A stretch of DNA of 64,000 nucleotides from Liquidambar formosana (GCA_039720395.1 CM077833.1:5471036-5535035); one strand, 5' to 3'. Counted from the first letter of the stretch, positions 45,901 to 59,218 are shown. Numbers and translations: made by a program. Notes: a model not told the origin generated them from the letters alone.

Positions 45901-48900
45901 ATCCATAATGATTGGGTCTTTAATCATATGGTACCTCCCACTATTTTATCAAATTCCATACACCCTTTAATGGAATTCGGGAATCTCATTCCTAATGGGG
46001 ATTGGGGTCCCACTGTGACCTAGAAGCCTCATATGTTAGTTTCTTGACTTCTAACCCACAATAAGAAGACAACTCTTTGTCTATTGCTTCATAAGCAAGT
46101 TCCAATCGTTTTGCCTCTAGGGAACATACACCTCACATGTTAGTTTCTTGGAATACTACCCTAGTTAAGTTAAACCCATCATTCACACAGGTATGTTTCG
46201 CCAAATATATACCTCACATGTTAGTTTCTTGGTATATACCAGTTTAGGCACCCCATGATATCTCATATGTGATAGTTTCAAGTAATGTCTTTAACATGGG
46301 TAGCTCCTACATGTCTGCAGCCAGGTACCCACATTAAGGGACGTTAGATGATCCTATAATGATGGAAGGCAATGAAGAATTCATTCCCCAATGACTTCTC
46401 CATTTTCAACTTAATATTAAATAAGAGGGGTTTTAAAGGGTCTCATCAAATTAACATGCATCCTATGTATCAAAATTTAAACATATAAATTATGCTATTT
46501 ATAATCATACATCTCATGCTATTATAAATCATACATCGCATGCTATTATATATCAACATATATAAAGTACCATATTTTGATATTAGTCCCTAAGTGAATA
46601 GGTAACATATACCAAACTATGGTATTGGAGCTAATACAATTATCTCATAAATAAAAGCTCCCACTATGATGATTATGGACTTTGAGAGGATTCAATCCAA
46701 GCCAATAGATTGAATCCAAGGTCTAAGGTGGGTGTAGGTGATCGTAAAATAAACCATTCGTAACATGCATGCTTTCTTGAAAAACTTCTCTAAGCTTTCA
46801 AGTCCTTCAATCTGCTCCCTTGCCTTGATGGTCTCCACCATTGGCTTGTTGGGCTCCATCATACTCCTTTGGGTCCACCATGCTCCTTAGTGCGCTCTCG
46901 ATTACATAAAATTTACATAATATATAGAAAGGGATACATAAGGGGAATGTGGGGTATATAAGAGAATGATAGAGAGAGAGGGAAGATGGCATGCAAGCCC
47001 CAAATAATAAATTACATCACCATAATAAAATTACAACTCTTGAAAAATTATTACAACCCATTCATAAGACGGCCAATCACAATTGGTTTAAGGAATATAG
47101 TCCATAATCATCATCCAATCACAAACATACAATCTTATTGCATAATGTAAAGAAAAACTGTAAGCATTAAAACATATGGGCATTATGGTAATTCTGTTGA
47201 ATGATTTACATTAATCTCATTAATGCATCCTAATCTTATTAGGTTTAAACAAAAATATCCAGAATTAAATAAAGTCTTAACATTTAAGACATTTAGTTTC
47301 AATTAATCAAATTAATAGAAACATATAAAGTTTCCTAAAATAACTCTAATATCCAATATTAGGGTTTCCTTATTTAAACAAAACAATTTCATTTAATTAA
47401 GAATTTCCAGATTTTAATTTAATCCCCAATTGTATTTTAAACCATTTAAAACATTATAAAATTAATCAATATTAATTAAATAATTAACATGGGAATTAAA
47501 TAAAATCAATTAAATGATGAATTAGTGTATTAGGATTTCCTAAAACCTGAAACCCTAAATGCAAGCCCTAATCATTAAATGCCTTATGATTGGTCATTTA
47601 ATGACCAGTCATTAAAACCCTAGGTTCATACGGTATTTAATAAAAGGGATTAGGGTTTAATTAATGCCAAATAGGGTATTTATTACCCTTAATTAATTAC
47701 ACTAATTAGGGTTATCAAAACCCTAACCCTAGACATCATTAATGGTATTAATTATGCCCTAACAATTAATAACCATGATTGGTCATTTAATGACCAATCT
47801 TTAACTCTTAATTAAGGTAATTAATATTCCAATTAGGGTTTTAATTAATGCCATAATGAAATTAGGGTTTCATCATTAACTCAAAATTAGGGTTTCATCC
47901 TTAACTCTATGCAGCCGTCACTACCAGGGGGCTGCCTGAGCTTGGCTAGGCTGCCATGGCCACCAACGACTGTGGGAGGCCATGGCCAGTCATGGGAGAA
48001 CATCCTAGGGGTGTGGGACAAGCCTCTGGACACGTGAGAAGTGGTGGAAGTGGCTGCCATCATCAAGAACAATCAGGGTTTCCAAAACCCATTGCTGGAG
48101 CCATTGTTGCAGACCTTGAAGGTCACAATAGCTTCTAAATCCTTATCAATTCGACTCCTCCATTGAAACCAGCTTTTGCATCATGTCCCTACATGAAATA
48201 CTAAGCTAATAGAAGAGGTTTGGATGATCGAATCATCATCAATTGTTCTAAACAATTAAAACAACAGTAGGCTGCCCAGAAATTTACAGCATACTGTCCA
48301 TTGTCAAAAATTGATTTAAAACCCAGCAAGATGAATGAATTAGGCTACCAAACGAATTTTCCCAGTATCCTACATGTCTTAGGAAACTAATGCAATTGGT
48401 TTCATGCAATTTGGAGTTCCCTAACTCAAGTTCTAATCAAAACTCCATTGATGACTTTTCTGCAGAAAAATTCTGCTATGCTGTTCATGAAAACTTTTTC
48501 AAACTTTTTGAATCTTTTTCCATCAAAACCTTTTTGAAACTTAAAGAAAATCATATACACATGATATATAATGATCCTACAATGATCTTCCATCATAAAT
48601 AAAGCAGCTTTAATTAGAATTAATTGCAAGAACCTTAGGGTTCTAAAACCCAGATTCAGCCTCCATGGTGTTCTTCTCCTTCTTCCTTCTGTTCTAGCAT
48701 CTTAATCCAATTATGATGCATCTAAATGCTTGGGAACCTTTCCCTACCATGTCTAGAACATAACCCAAGTGGTGGCAACCATTGCCATGCCTTTGATCTC
48801 CATCAATAACTCAAAGTTGTGGCTATTGCATCATTCCCGAGCAAAACTGTCTTTCCAGACAGCCTGTAGTAAAAAATTCATAACTTTCACTACAGAACTC

Positions 48901-49308
48901 GGATTGACGCACCGTTTGTTGGGTTGGAAAGCTTATTCGAAGAGCTTTCTAACCATATATGGCTTGAAAATTTTGGAGAAGAACTCTGAATTCGGCATGC
49001 AAAACAAGATGACGGTTTTTCATGGCTACCATGCAAACTGTTCATAACAGTTTTATAAAACCTTAGAATCCTTATTCTTCTTCTCCAAACTCAAACCCTA
49101 TGCAACCTATTGCATCCGTGGCTACACTTAACCATCAATTAGAAGAGGAGTAGAAGAGAATTGACCTAGGGTTCAAAACCCTAGGTTCAGCCGTGGAGGA
49201 AAACCAATTATGCAGAAAATTTTTTCAGATTTTTGAATCATTCAACTACACCATAATTACCAGCCCATATGTATTTTGTATTATGCATAATCATGGCTCT
49301 GATACCAC
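42961..49308 (-). other. decayed interior of F1
   Basis: Non-coding. Minus-strand traces of copia RT occur at about 43868-43805 (FLILSIDDILII, matching the YVDDIL catalytic region), 43745-43700 (KIYRDRSYRLL) and 43690-43640 (MLKEFNMENSKGG). A telobox-rich tract is at about 47340-47900. Three AACTAACATGTGAGG-like repeats are near 46040-46220. Frames such as 47887-48138 and 44491-44733 look like chance. Confidence 0.65.
49295..49307 (-). other. primer binding site of F1
   Basis: Minus-strand TGGTATCAGAGCC, one base from the LTR, the standard initiator Met-tRNA site of copia elements. Confidence 0.85.
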
Positions 49309-50961
49309 TGTTGGGAATCGAACAAGAGGGAAAAATACAAAGGCGGAATATAAAAATTTTTCCTACGATTCCCAATCCCATGAATCTAACTATGCATAAC
49401 ACAAAATCAAACCCTAACTACAAAGAGGGTTAGAACACTTACAGAATTTTTGTCTTCTCCTTTTTGCTCCAAGCTTTGATTCTGGACAGCGGTGAATGAG
49501 CAGCCCAAGTGTGCTGCCTCCAACGGTATCCACACCTAGCTAGAGCTTCAAGTCCTAATCCTCTTTTCCTTGTTGTTGCTAGAGTAGGAGAAGAGAAGAG
49601 AGAGAGAGAGAGAGAGAGTGCTGGAAATTTTGGCCAGCCCTTGGGAAGTTCAACTTGTGATGATGTCACACATCATAGTGTGACTTATATAGTCCACACT
49701 AAGGGGGCCGGCCCTAGGGGGAAACCCTATTAGGGTTTTATGTAATTTCTCTAAATTGCACAATAACCCCTATAAATTATATCAAATATAAATAGGCCCC
49801 AAAGAACTATTCTTTATGCACTCATACCCTTTCTCTCATGGACTTTAAAGCTCATCTTGCATGATCAGTGTGTGACCCATTGGGTTCACATCATCAAGTA
49901 GTAGGAATAGCACGAGGTGTGCACAATGGAACTCTTTCCATTTAGGGTCTAATTGGAACTCCTTCCAATTCCCTAATTGATTATAACTCACTTATATCAA
50001 TTAGGGCTTCTACTAACCATGAGTAACACCTAGCATATGGCTCATGGTGTGGTCCTTAATGAGGTGAATAGTCATTTACAAAGAACCCTTCTGTTATAGT
50101 TTATAGGTTACAATTGCATCCTTCCTTCAATACAATGTTTCCAATTGAACTAATAGGACATGGAAGTCTGTCAAGTCCCTAGTTCAATTACTTTATACTC
50201 ATTCATAGATATCAACTCATTGATGAACTCATGAAACTCTTTTCATATTCATCCTACCATGGCCATGGATTTAATGAGTTATATTATGAATGCTATATGA
50301 GACATTCTCTTTCTTTTTCCTGAGAGTGATGGATCCCTTGTTGATCACTCACATGCCTTCATACACATAGCAGTAGGGCTAATGAACACCTTTGCAAACC
50401 CCTGAATAGGATTTGCACTTAGTGTTATTAAACTTCTAAAGCTACATGCATAAGACAACTATGGTGTCTCAGGTCTAAGGATTACTTGTGCCACTATAAC
50501 AATGAGAAACTGATTGACAGGCAGGATAAAACTCCATTCAGTTTATCTCATATCTTTGGTCACATTCAGTGTACCTATTCTTGTAATAGGCACCCACTTG
50601 TTGGTTGTAGTGTGTCCACACAAATAGCTTGAGACTAGCTATCCTCCTATAGAGTCAACCTAACAAGTGCTAGTCCTATGGTTCATTACTGTCCATCATA
50701 GTGAACCTTCAACTAGGAATGCTTTAGGAGTTTAGTACAGAGATATATCTATAGTCTCAAAATTACAACTCTGTAATTCCATATTCTCAACTCTAACTCC
50801 ATGGACATATTATGTAAATATAAATGATGCATATAAACATAATAGAATAAGCCCTTTTATTAAATCAATAATAAATGTGACATACATAAATGAAATCAAA
50901 TGATTGTTCCTAATCCCTAAACAATCATCTCTATGATTGGCTCTAGGGCATAATCCTAACA
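49309..50961 (-). repeat. family F LTR (5' LTR of F1)
   Basis: 1653 bp, partner of 41308-42960. The frames at 49439-49669 and 49509-49733 lie in the LTR and recur in every copy. Confidence 0.9.
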
Positions 50962-50966
50962 GCACC

Positions 50967-53386
50967 TACGTACCTTGCATGCAAAGATGCAAGGATCAAA
51001 GTCCACGTAGTTCGATTGAGAAGGGGTTACTCCCTTTATAATGAACTATAAACCCTAAATTTCCATGACAAGAAAAGAAGAGTTTTAAAAGAAGAAAGAT
51101 TTCTAAAAATGGAATTTTAAAAAAGATAGAATTTGAGAAGAGATAGAACTCTTGTTCAAAAAGAAGTTTGGGAGAAGTAGAATTCTAAAAGAGATAGAAC
51201 TCTAGATAAAACAGAATTTTAATGAAAGTAGAGTTCTAAAAGAGATAGAACTCTTATTCATAAAGGATTTTAGAAAACATGGAAACTTAAGAATTACAGT
51301 CCAAAGTAAAAAGAATAATGCAAGAGAAGGAGAAGAGAACAAATCAAAACAAACTTACCATGAACCACTTACCATATGCAAATTATCCCGAAACATTGAA
51401 AAAACACCAATTAATCGCCCTATGTATTCTATAGGGCAATTATTAAGCTCAAATCAACCATATTCATGCTCAAATCATCATTAGAAGACCTAAATCAAAT
51501 CTGGACAGAATACTAAACATGCATATAATGACCTAAAACTCATGCAAATAACAAAAACCAAAAGAAAAACACAAACCTAATATATTCCTATATGCTCTAA
51601 ACACCCTAACATGCACAAAACTATCAAAAACATGCTAAATAGGCACTATCATGATGAAAATACCATATGCAAATCCTAAACATGAAAAGAAAATCTAACA
51701 TGATGCCTTAGGTAAGTATTTTATGTAAGAATGTGAAATAATCATCCTTACGGTGAGCTTTCTTAAGTAAAACTATCCTGAGATAATTTTACGTAGAAAC
51801 CACTCCGTATGAATGGTTTCTTCACATATCCTACGTAAAATATATACCTAAGAATGCAAAGAAACTCACAGCGCACTTAAACACACTCCAGAAAGCACCC
51901 ATGCACAACCTCACCTTCTAAAGACGATAATTATCCTCGAAAAGGATAATCATCCATACACCTATGAAGATGAGGCTTACATAGCAAGTGTCCTATACAA
52001 AGATGCTTAAAATCATACATATAATTGAACCATGAAGAGAAAACGGCCTAAACACATCAATTGATTTTTCATGCAAAATGTACTTCTATCCTTAAGAGAG
52101 AAACTATCCTACCAGCAAACAATTCCCAATCCTAATCCACTAACATGCATTCTCATCATATTTGAATCATATACACTCTAAAATATAGATTATATATGAT
52201 TCCTAAATCAATTCTAAGCCATAACTATGCAGAGAATGGAGTAGAAGAAGAAGGAATCATAAAAGGATACAAAGGAAACTCACAACAAAGCAAGGGTCTT
52301 CGCTGCATTCTTCGTTCTCTTTGGCTTGGTTCCCTTCTAGTTCTCCTTTGAAATTGCAATAAAAAGCCTCCTCCAAGTGATATGGGTGTGTGCAAATTCG
52401 TGGTCCCTCTCTCTCTTAGGAATATGAAGTGTCAAATAAGCAAAAAGTCCAGCAAAAGCCAAAAAGTCCCTTATGATGATGAATGAGCCTCTATTTATAA
52501 CCAACCAACCATATGAACCAATGGTTGAGATTAATTCACCATAAAACCAATCGAGGGCTGTAATTAAATCCCATGAATGTTAAACAACTCAAAACCACCT
52601 CCCAATAGGCTTAGAAGTCCTTTAGAAGGCTGAAATTCGGAGTGGTAAAGTCCTATTCCGTCAAAAATGCAAAGAGAGACAAATCAGGATGAGACTCTCG
52701 GGTGACCGGTTGGCCCAACCAATTGGACCGGTTGGGTGAACCGGTCACCCGAGAGGAATCCCAAAATTTTGGAATTCTGACTCGGTTTGGACTCCGAACT
52801 TCAAACAGACTTAAATTCTTCATTTTAACTCCGATTTGAGTGATTCAAAAGCCAAAATTTCAAGGATTCAATGTAGAATAAGCCTAGAATATTCTTGAAC
52901 CAAGAATCCCTGACCACAGTCAGGTGGCTGGGTTTTCATGAGGCGAATACCCAGAAAAAGGTCAATTAAGCATAGGGTAATGTGGTGAACCAATCCCAAA
53001 CCTATCGATAAATTAAATTGGCTCTTCAATTAGACTCATTTCATCATTCTAAGGTCAATGGAACACTCCGAAACAAATTTGGAAGTCAATTGGAAAATAT
53101 ACGAAGTAAAAGACGAAATTGCCCTTCAAGTCGCAAAAGTTCTAATTAGCTATCCAAACCTATCTGGAATTGAACCAAATTTGACACATATATCCAAAAT
53201 GATCCTAGAAACTAAATGCAAGTGATAGGACTCAACAAAGAGACTAAAATATGCATACAATGATGACCTATTCTCCTAAGGATTAAAAAGGCAAAAGTGT
53301 CCTTTAAGGCTTAGGGACTCCTAAATGCTTCTAAACCTAACCAAATGCTATCATGATCTCATGGGGATGAAAATGGGGTGTCTATA
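50967..53386 (-). repeat. family B 5' LTR of element B, U3-side part
   Basis: Continues the LTR from 41307. It includes the U3 inverted repeat at 52697-52753, the longest clean version: CTCGGGTGACCGGTT and AACCGGTCACCCGAG are perfect 15-base arms around two further GGTTGG/CCAACC pairs. It ends GGGGTGTCTATA followed by GGAGC. Confidence 0.9.
52697..52753 (-). promoter_or_regulatory. U3 inverted repeat, 5' LTR of element B
   Basis: Perfect 15-bp outer arms, with an inner ACCGGTTGG-type palindrome like that upstream of the PMD gene. Confidence 0.8.
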
Positions 53387-54745
53387 GGAGCATATTAGGT
53401 TTATGTTTTTCTTTTGATTTTTTTTATTTGCATGAGTATTAGGTCATTATATGCATGTTTAGTATTCTGTCTAGATTTGAATTAGGTCTTCTAATGATGA
53501 TTTGAGCATGAATATGGTTGGTTTGAGCTTAATAATTGCCCTATAGAATACATGGGGTGATTAATTGGTGTTTTCTCGATGTTTCGGGATAATTTGCATA
53601 TGGTAAGTGGTTTATGGTAAGTTTGTTTTGAATTGTTCTCTTCTCCCCACCTCGGGTTATTGTTTTTACTTTGGATTAGAAGTCCTAAGTTTCCAACTCT
53701 CTTAAAATTCTGTTTTACTTAGAGTTCTATCTCTTTTAGAATTCTACTTTTCCTAAAACTCCTTTTTAAATTAAAGTTCTATCTCCTTTAGAACTCTACT
53801 TTTCTCAAACTTCTTTTTGGATAAAAGTTCTATCTCTTTTCAAATTCTATATTTTCTTAAATTCCTTTTTTTGGAAACTCCTAAGTTTTTAAAACCTTTC
53901 TTAAGTTGGAAACTTAGGGTTTATAGTTCATTGTAAAGGGAGTAACCCCTTCTTAATCGAATTACGTGGACTTTGATCCTTACATCTTTGCATGTACGGT
54001 ACGTAGGCGCTCATTTGATGTTCAAGTCCGCCCTAGGATACTAAGTATCCTAGGTTTTCTTTTTTCTTTCTTCTTCTTTCGTTTTATCCATTTGTGCATC
54101 ACATATATGCTAGAGGAGTAGGATGGACCCATGCTTCATCATTTATCCATCACATATTTGCTAGAGGAGTAGGATGGACCCATGCTTATTCATTTATCCA
54201 TCACATATGATTGCTAGAAGAGTAGGATGGATTTGATCTCTTGTTCTCTATCTCTTTACATGCTTTCCATATCTCTCCTATTTGTTCATGGATGTTTACA
54301 TGCTTTATGGATGTTTATTGCTTTATGGATGTTCATGGATGAATGTGGATTATTTATAGATGATTCTTTACATATGCATGGTGACTAAATAGGAAGTGAT
54401 TGAAATAGCCCAAATAAATTCAGAGACCCATTTTGGGGCGATGTGGGTGCCTATAGGATGTTTCCTAGAACCTTCCCACATCGTAACTTAGTCTCCAAAT
54501 CCTCTCTTGTTTTGTAAGACTTGCTTTTCCTTGATCGGAGTCATGAGTTTGGTTTTCAAAGGTTTTCTTTAAAACTATTTTCAAGGTTTTCCTTTTTTCC
54601 TTAAAAAATGAGGTGGCGACTCCTTGTTTATTATGTTTTTGTGAACCTTTTAAAAACCAGATTTTTATTAATTTAAATCTCTACAAGTCTTTTTAAAAGA
54701 AGGGTTCTCCTCCCCCCCCCCCTAGATCGAAACCCGTGGTTCACA
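53387..54745 (+). repeat. outer family B solo LTR, right half (with duplicated GGAGC)
   Basis: Continues from 9818 and ends GTGGTTCACA. It contains the nested hairpin and palindrome (about 53961-54055), three GCTAGAGGAGTAGGATGGA repeats (about 54108-54225), the hairpin (54440-54482) and TGGCGACTCC (54614-54623). A C-run lies at about 54711-54722. Confidence 0.85.
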
Positions 54746-57559
54746 ATAGCTTACCTCAAGACATTAGTTGAACCTTATTCACATGGGAATAGAATCGAAA
54801 TATCAACATAGCATGAAATTTCAAGATAAACACATCAAAATGTCAAAAGATATATAAACATAATCAACCTTGGCAAGGTTTGGAATTCATAAATGCAATG
54901 TTTATTGCTTTGAAAAGCACAAGTATATGTACAAAAAGTAAAAGGGTCAAGTAACCACAAAATGAAAAAGTGCTCAAACATTGGGACAAAGAGTCGCAAC
55001 GACCACAACCCGGAGGGTAGCAAAAAGCCATAGCCTCTAAATGAAGCGGAAATGTACAAGTGATGGGGCAAAGAGTCGCAACGACTACAACCCGGAGGGT
55101 AGCAAAAAGCCATAGCCTCTAAAGAAAGAAAATGAAAAATGAGAACAATCATTTTGAATGAATTTGTCCAAGTCCTTGTATTTGTCCGTTTATCCAAGCA
55201 TGGGGATATTCAATTAAGTCCGATAATCTCCGTAGCAAAGGGGATTATTTTATGTTCAAGTTGATTATGATTACCAACAAGGAAACAAGAAAAGGTTAGT
55301 ATAAACAATATGCATGCATGCATGAACCTAACCTTGCAAAATTTGATTTTGTTTAAACATCATCTCAACCTTTTGCTATGATTAAATTTCCATTTCACAC
55401 ATCACAAATACAAGCTCACATGCAATAAAAGGAAATGAAAAATGGGTGTTAGCAACCTATTGGAATGGTTTGCATGCATTGAGTGGTTTAGGGTCTCCTT
55501 GCCTTAAACCCACCATACAGGACTTTGATCCCTCTACGACACGTGTTAGGAGGCCTATGTACGTACTCGGGCAAAGGCAAGAAGGGCGACAATCACATTT
55601 TGAGGCTGCAATGAATAATGAACTTAATAGAAAATTAAGCTAGCTTAAGAATGAATTTTAAAAGGGAAGCTCACCTAGTATAGGTGATTTCACCTTAGCT
55701 TTGACCAAGTTAGGCTTGAGTGCTCTTTTCCTAAGCTTGAAAATCTCCCTTTGAGATGCTCCTTTGAAGGTTCCAAGTATGTTTGGAAGGTGGTGAAGTG
55801 GTGGTGGAAGTGGTGGAGTGAATTAGGGAAGAAAAGTGTGGTAACAGTGAAGTTACCAGTCAGGAGATGTGAAATTTTCAATCAGCAGACATAAAATTGA
55901 CAGTCGTTTTGTAGTAAAACAGCAACAAAACCTTGTGCTTCCCTATGCTATCCCAATGCAATTTGAGTGGTTCAACACTTGGGTTTCCCTTCAAGAACAG
56001 CCCCTAAATTTGTGGGAGAGGGTTTTTGAGAGGATGTGCAGTAAGCTTTTTGTGGTGGATGGAATTGAATTGGGTTGAGATGGAATGGATTGATGCTAAA
56101 CGAGATTGGGGAGATTGTATATATATAGATGGATGATAGATGTGAGGGATCTAAGGTGTACGTTTGTATGTAGGAGATGGAATGGGTTAGGGATTGGATC
56201 TTTAATGAATAAAAGTGTGGGCTATTTATAGGAAAACATGGGCTTTTAGGGGTAAAATGGTCATTTGGAAGGGCATTATGGTCACATAGGACATGGAGGG
56301 CATTTAGGCTTTGTTTGGTGAAGGAAATACCTTATTTAATGAGGGCAAGATAGTCCTAAAAGTGGCAAAATGGCAAACTGCCTATCCACGCTGGTATGGT
56401 AGGTGTAGCCCACGCTGGCCTGGCCAGCATAGAAACCAGTCCCATCCAGGCAGTTGGATTATGGCTGCAGGCTGCTACAGAGCCAAAAGAAAGATTTTGT
56501 TTACACTAGCATGGCCAGCGTGGGCACTCTTATCCCATATTTGTGATGATTTCTCATTATCACACATAGGAACTTGTGATCCTAGATCAGTGTAACCTTC
56601 TACAAGATGTAGGGCCGCTGAGGTAGGCCTAGGGTGGTGGCCGGCTCTACTACGGGGCCGTACAATCACGCGATTGTGTTCGATAGACGATTGGATGGAT
56701 TCCGACCGTTGATCTTGAATGAGGATTGAAACTTTGGGTCCCTAAACTTGGTTTGGGACCAAAAAGTGGAGTGTACACTCTCTAAGGTAGGATTGAACAG
56801 CCCAGATGCGAGCATGATGCTCCTAAGGCTTCGCGATTAGGGTTTTGTTGATCGTGAGCCGAATGAGGTTCGATCTTCGATTAAATGGTCTTGTATTGAT
56901 CTTGGCGGATTGAATTGAAGATCTAACGGTCGGTTTGACCATTGGATGAGAAATGGTGAGGAATTGAACAACCTAAAGTTGTATAAAGGGTTCGATTTCG
57001 GGTGATTCGGGGATCAGAGGGCTTATGCCCACTTATTCCCAATCAAATGGTCCTAGACCGTTCTAGGGATACTGGATTGAAGATCCTATGGTTGAATTGA
57101 TCATCAGATCAAAGATTATTGGGAATCGAACCACCAAGTGCTGTGTGTGTTAGGGGTTCGATTTGGGGTGAATTTGGGATCAGAGGGTTTGTGCCCTCTG
57201 ATTTCCAATCAAATGATCCTAGACCACTCTAAGCATTTTGAATTGAAGATCTGATGGTGGAATTGACTGTCGGATCAAGGATTTTGGGAATCGAACCACC
57301 TAGTGCTGTGTTAGGGGTTCGATTTAAGGTGAATTGGGGATCGGAGGGTTTGTGCCATTTGATTCCCAGTCAAATGATCCTAGACTACTCTAGGGATATT
57401 GAATTGAAGATCTGATGGTGGAATTGAACCACCTAGTGCTGTGTTAGGGGTTCGATTTGGAGTGAATTGGGGATCGGAGGGTTTGTGCCCTCTGATTCCC
57501 AATCAAATGATCCTAGACCACTCTAGGGATATTGAATTGAAGGTCTTATAGTGGAGTTG
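54746..57559. other. unassigned repetitive DNA
   Basis: Right flank of the outer solo LTR. It contains a 97-bp direct duplication (about 54980-55120, unit with GAGTCGCAACGAC and AACCCGGAGGGTAGC), a GGACTTTGATCC...GTACGTA pair like that of the LTRs (about 55510-55565), an inverted repeat (56408-56525), a minus-strand CCTATAAATAGCCC TATA-like box (about 56219-56232) and a tandem array from 56990. It is possibly an old LTR or element fragment, with no coding region supported. The 120-residue frame at 54835-55197 spans the duplication and looks like chance. Confidence 0.35.
56990..57559. repeat. ~160-bp tandem array cut by F2
   Basis: Units beginning GGGTTCGATTT start near 56988, 57154, 57314 and 57448 (spacing about 165, 160 and 134). 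Each carries GATCAGAGGGTTTGTGCC, CCAATCAAATGATCC and GAATTGAAGATC. F2 is inserted in the last unit. Confidence 0.75.
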
Positions 57560-59218
57560 TGTTAGGATTATGCCCTAGAGCCAATCATGGAGATGATTGT
57601 TTAGGGATTAGGAACAATCATTTGATTTCATTTATATATGTCACATTTATTATTGATTTAATAAAAGGGCTTATTCTATTATGTTTATATGCATCATTTA
57701 TATTTACATAATATGTCCATGGAGTTAGAGTTGAGAATATGGAATTACAAAGAGTTGTAATTTTGAGACTATAGATATATCTCTGTACTAAACTCCTTAA
57801 GCATTCCTAGTTGAAGGTTCACTATGATGGACAGTAATGAACCATAGGACTAGCACTTGCTAGGTTGACTCTATAGGAGGATAGCTAGTCTCAAGCTATT
57901 TGTGTGGAGACACTACAACCAACAAGTGGGTGCCTATTATAAGAATAGGTACACTGAATGTGACCAAAGATATGAGATAAACTGAATGGAGTTTTATCCT
58001 GCCTGTCAATCAGTTTCTTATTGTTATAGTGGTACAAGTAATCCTTAGACCTGAGACATCATAGTTGTCTTATGCATGTAGCTTTAGAAGTTTGATAACA
58101 CTAAGTGCAAATCCTATTCAGGGGTTTGCAAAGGTGTTCATTGGCCCTACTGCTATGTGTATGAAGGCATGTGAGTGATCAACAAGGGATCCATCACTCT
58201 CAGGAAAAAGAGAGAGAATGTCTCATATAGCATTCATAATATAACTCATTAAATCCATGGCCATGGTAGGATGAATATGAAAAGAGTTTCATGAGTTCAT
58301 CAATGAGTTGATATCTATGAATGAGTATAAAGTAATTGAACTAGGGACTTGACAGACTTCCATGTCCTATTAGTTTAATTGGAGACATTGTGTTGAAGGA
58401 AGGATGCAATTGTAACCTATAAACTATAACAGAAGGGTTCTTTGTAAATGACTATTCACCTCATTAAGGACCACACCATGAGCCATATGCTAGGTGTTAC
58501 TCATGGTTAGTAGAAGCCCTAATTGATATAAGTGAGTTATAATCAATTAGGGAATTGGAAGGAGTTCCAATTAGACCCTAAATGGAAAGAGTTCCATTGT
58601 GCACACCTCGTGCTATTCCTACTACTTGATGATGTGAACCCAATGGGTCACACACTGATCATGCAAGATGAGCTTTAAAGTCTATGAGAGAAAGGGTTTT
58701 AGTGAATAAAGAATAGTTCTTTGTAGGCCTATTTGTATTTGATACAAATAATAGGGGTTAATGTGCAATTAAGTGTAATTACACATAACCCTATTAGGGT
58801 TTCTTCCCTATGGCCAGCCCCCTTTAGTGGGCTGCCTATATAAGTCACACTTATGTGTGACATGGCAGAATAGGCTTGCACAATAAACCCTAGCCGTCCA
58901 GCCCTTTGGAGGCTCTCTTCTCTTTCTCTCTCTTCTCCACCTCTAGCAACAACAAGGAAGAAGAAAGAAAGGACTTGAAGCTCTAGCTAGGTGTGGATAC
59001 CGTTGGAGGCAGCACACTTGGGCTGCTCATTCACCGCTGTCCGGAATCAAAGCTTGGAGCAAAAAGGAGAAGACAAAAATTCTATAAGTGTTCTAACCCT
59101 CTTTGTAGTTAGGGTTTGATTTTGTGTTATGCATAGTTAGATTCATGGGATTGGGAATTGCAGGAAAAATTTTTATATTCCGCACTTTGTATTTTTCCCT
59201 CTTGTTCGATTCCCAACA
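57560..59218 (+). repeat. family F LTR (5' LTR of F2)
   Basis: 1659 bp, TGTTAGGATTATGCC to GATTCCCAACA. It is more diverged from the F1 LTRs near its R/U5 part (58690-58960) than they are from each other. Confidence 0.9.

Larger units (their letters stand above)
41308..50961 (-). mobile_element. copia-type element F1, non-autonomous, complete
   Basis: 9654 bp, flanked by perfect GCACC duplications (41303-41307, 50962-50966). It has two 1653-bp LTRs that differ at only about twenty positions by eye, so the insertion is recent. The primer site TGGTATCAGAGCC fits initiator Met-tRNA, and the polypurine tract is AAGTGGGAGAT. The interior of 6.3 kb has no intact coding region, only traces of a copia RT. 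The same decayed interior occurs in F2 (57560 onward), so this is a mobilised non-coding family, LARD-like. Confidence 0.85.
9819..53386 (-). mobile_element. complete Tat/Ogre-type element B with antisense accessory genes
   Basis: Minus-strand order: 5' LTR (40567-53386), primer site, leader, gag, protease, G-patch, intron, RT, RNase H, archaeal-type RNase H and integrase (39728-23165). Then come two plus-strand genes (DUF7745-like 18703-22771, PMD 14686-18223), repeats, polypurine tract and 3' LTR (9819-12973). It spans 43.6 kb, of which about 21.7 kb is later insertions, leaving about 21.8 kb, which fits the very large Ogre class. Both LTRs begin (sense) TATAGACACC, not TGTAGACACC. All genes are broken, so this copy is not autonomous. 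Confidence 0.9.

Noticed and set aside
47887..48138. Overlapping frames on both strands in F1, repeated in F2 at 60361-60639
   Set aside because: They are short, overlap each other, and recur only as part of the decayed family F interior; no motif recognised.
54835..55197. 120-residue minus-strand frame
   Set aside because: It spans a 97-bp direct duplication, so its internal repeat is from the DNA; no family recognised.
56311..56595. 94-residue plus-strand frame
   Set aside because: It runs across the inverted repeat at 56408-56525 and lacks any motif.
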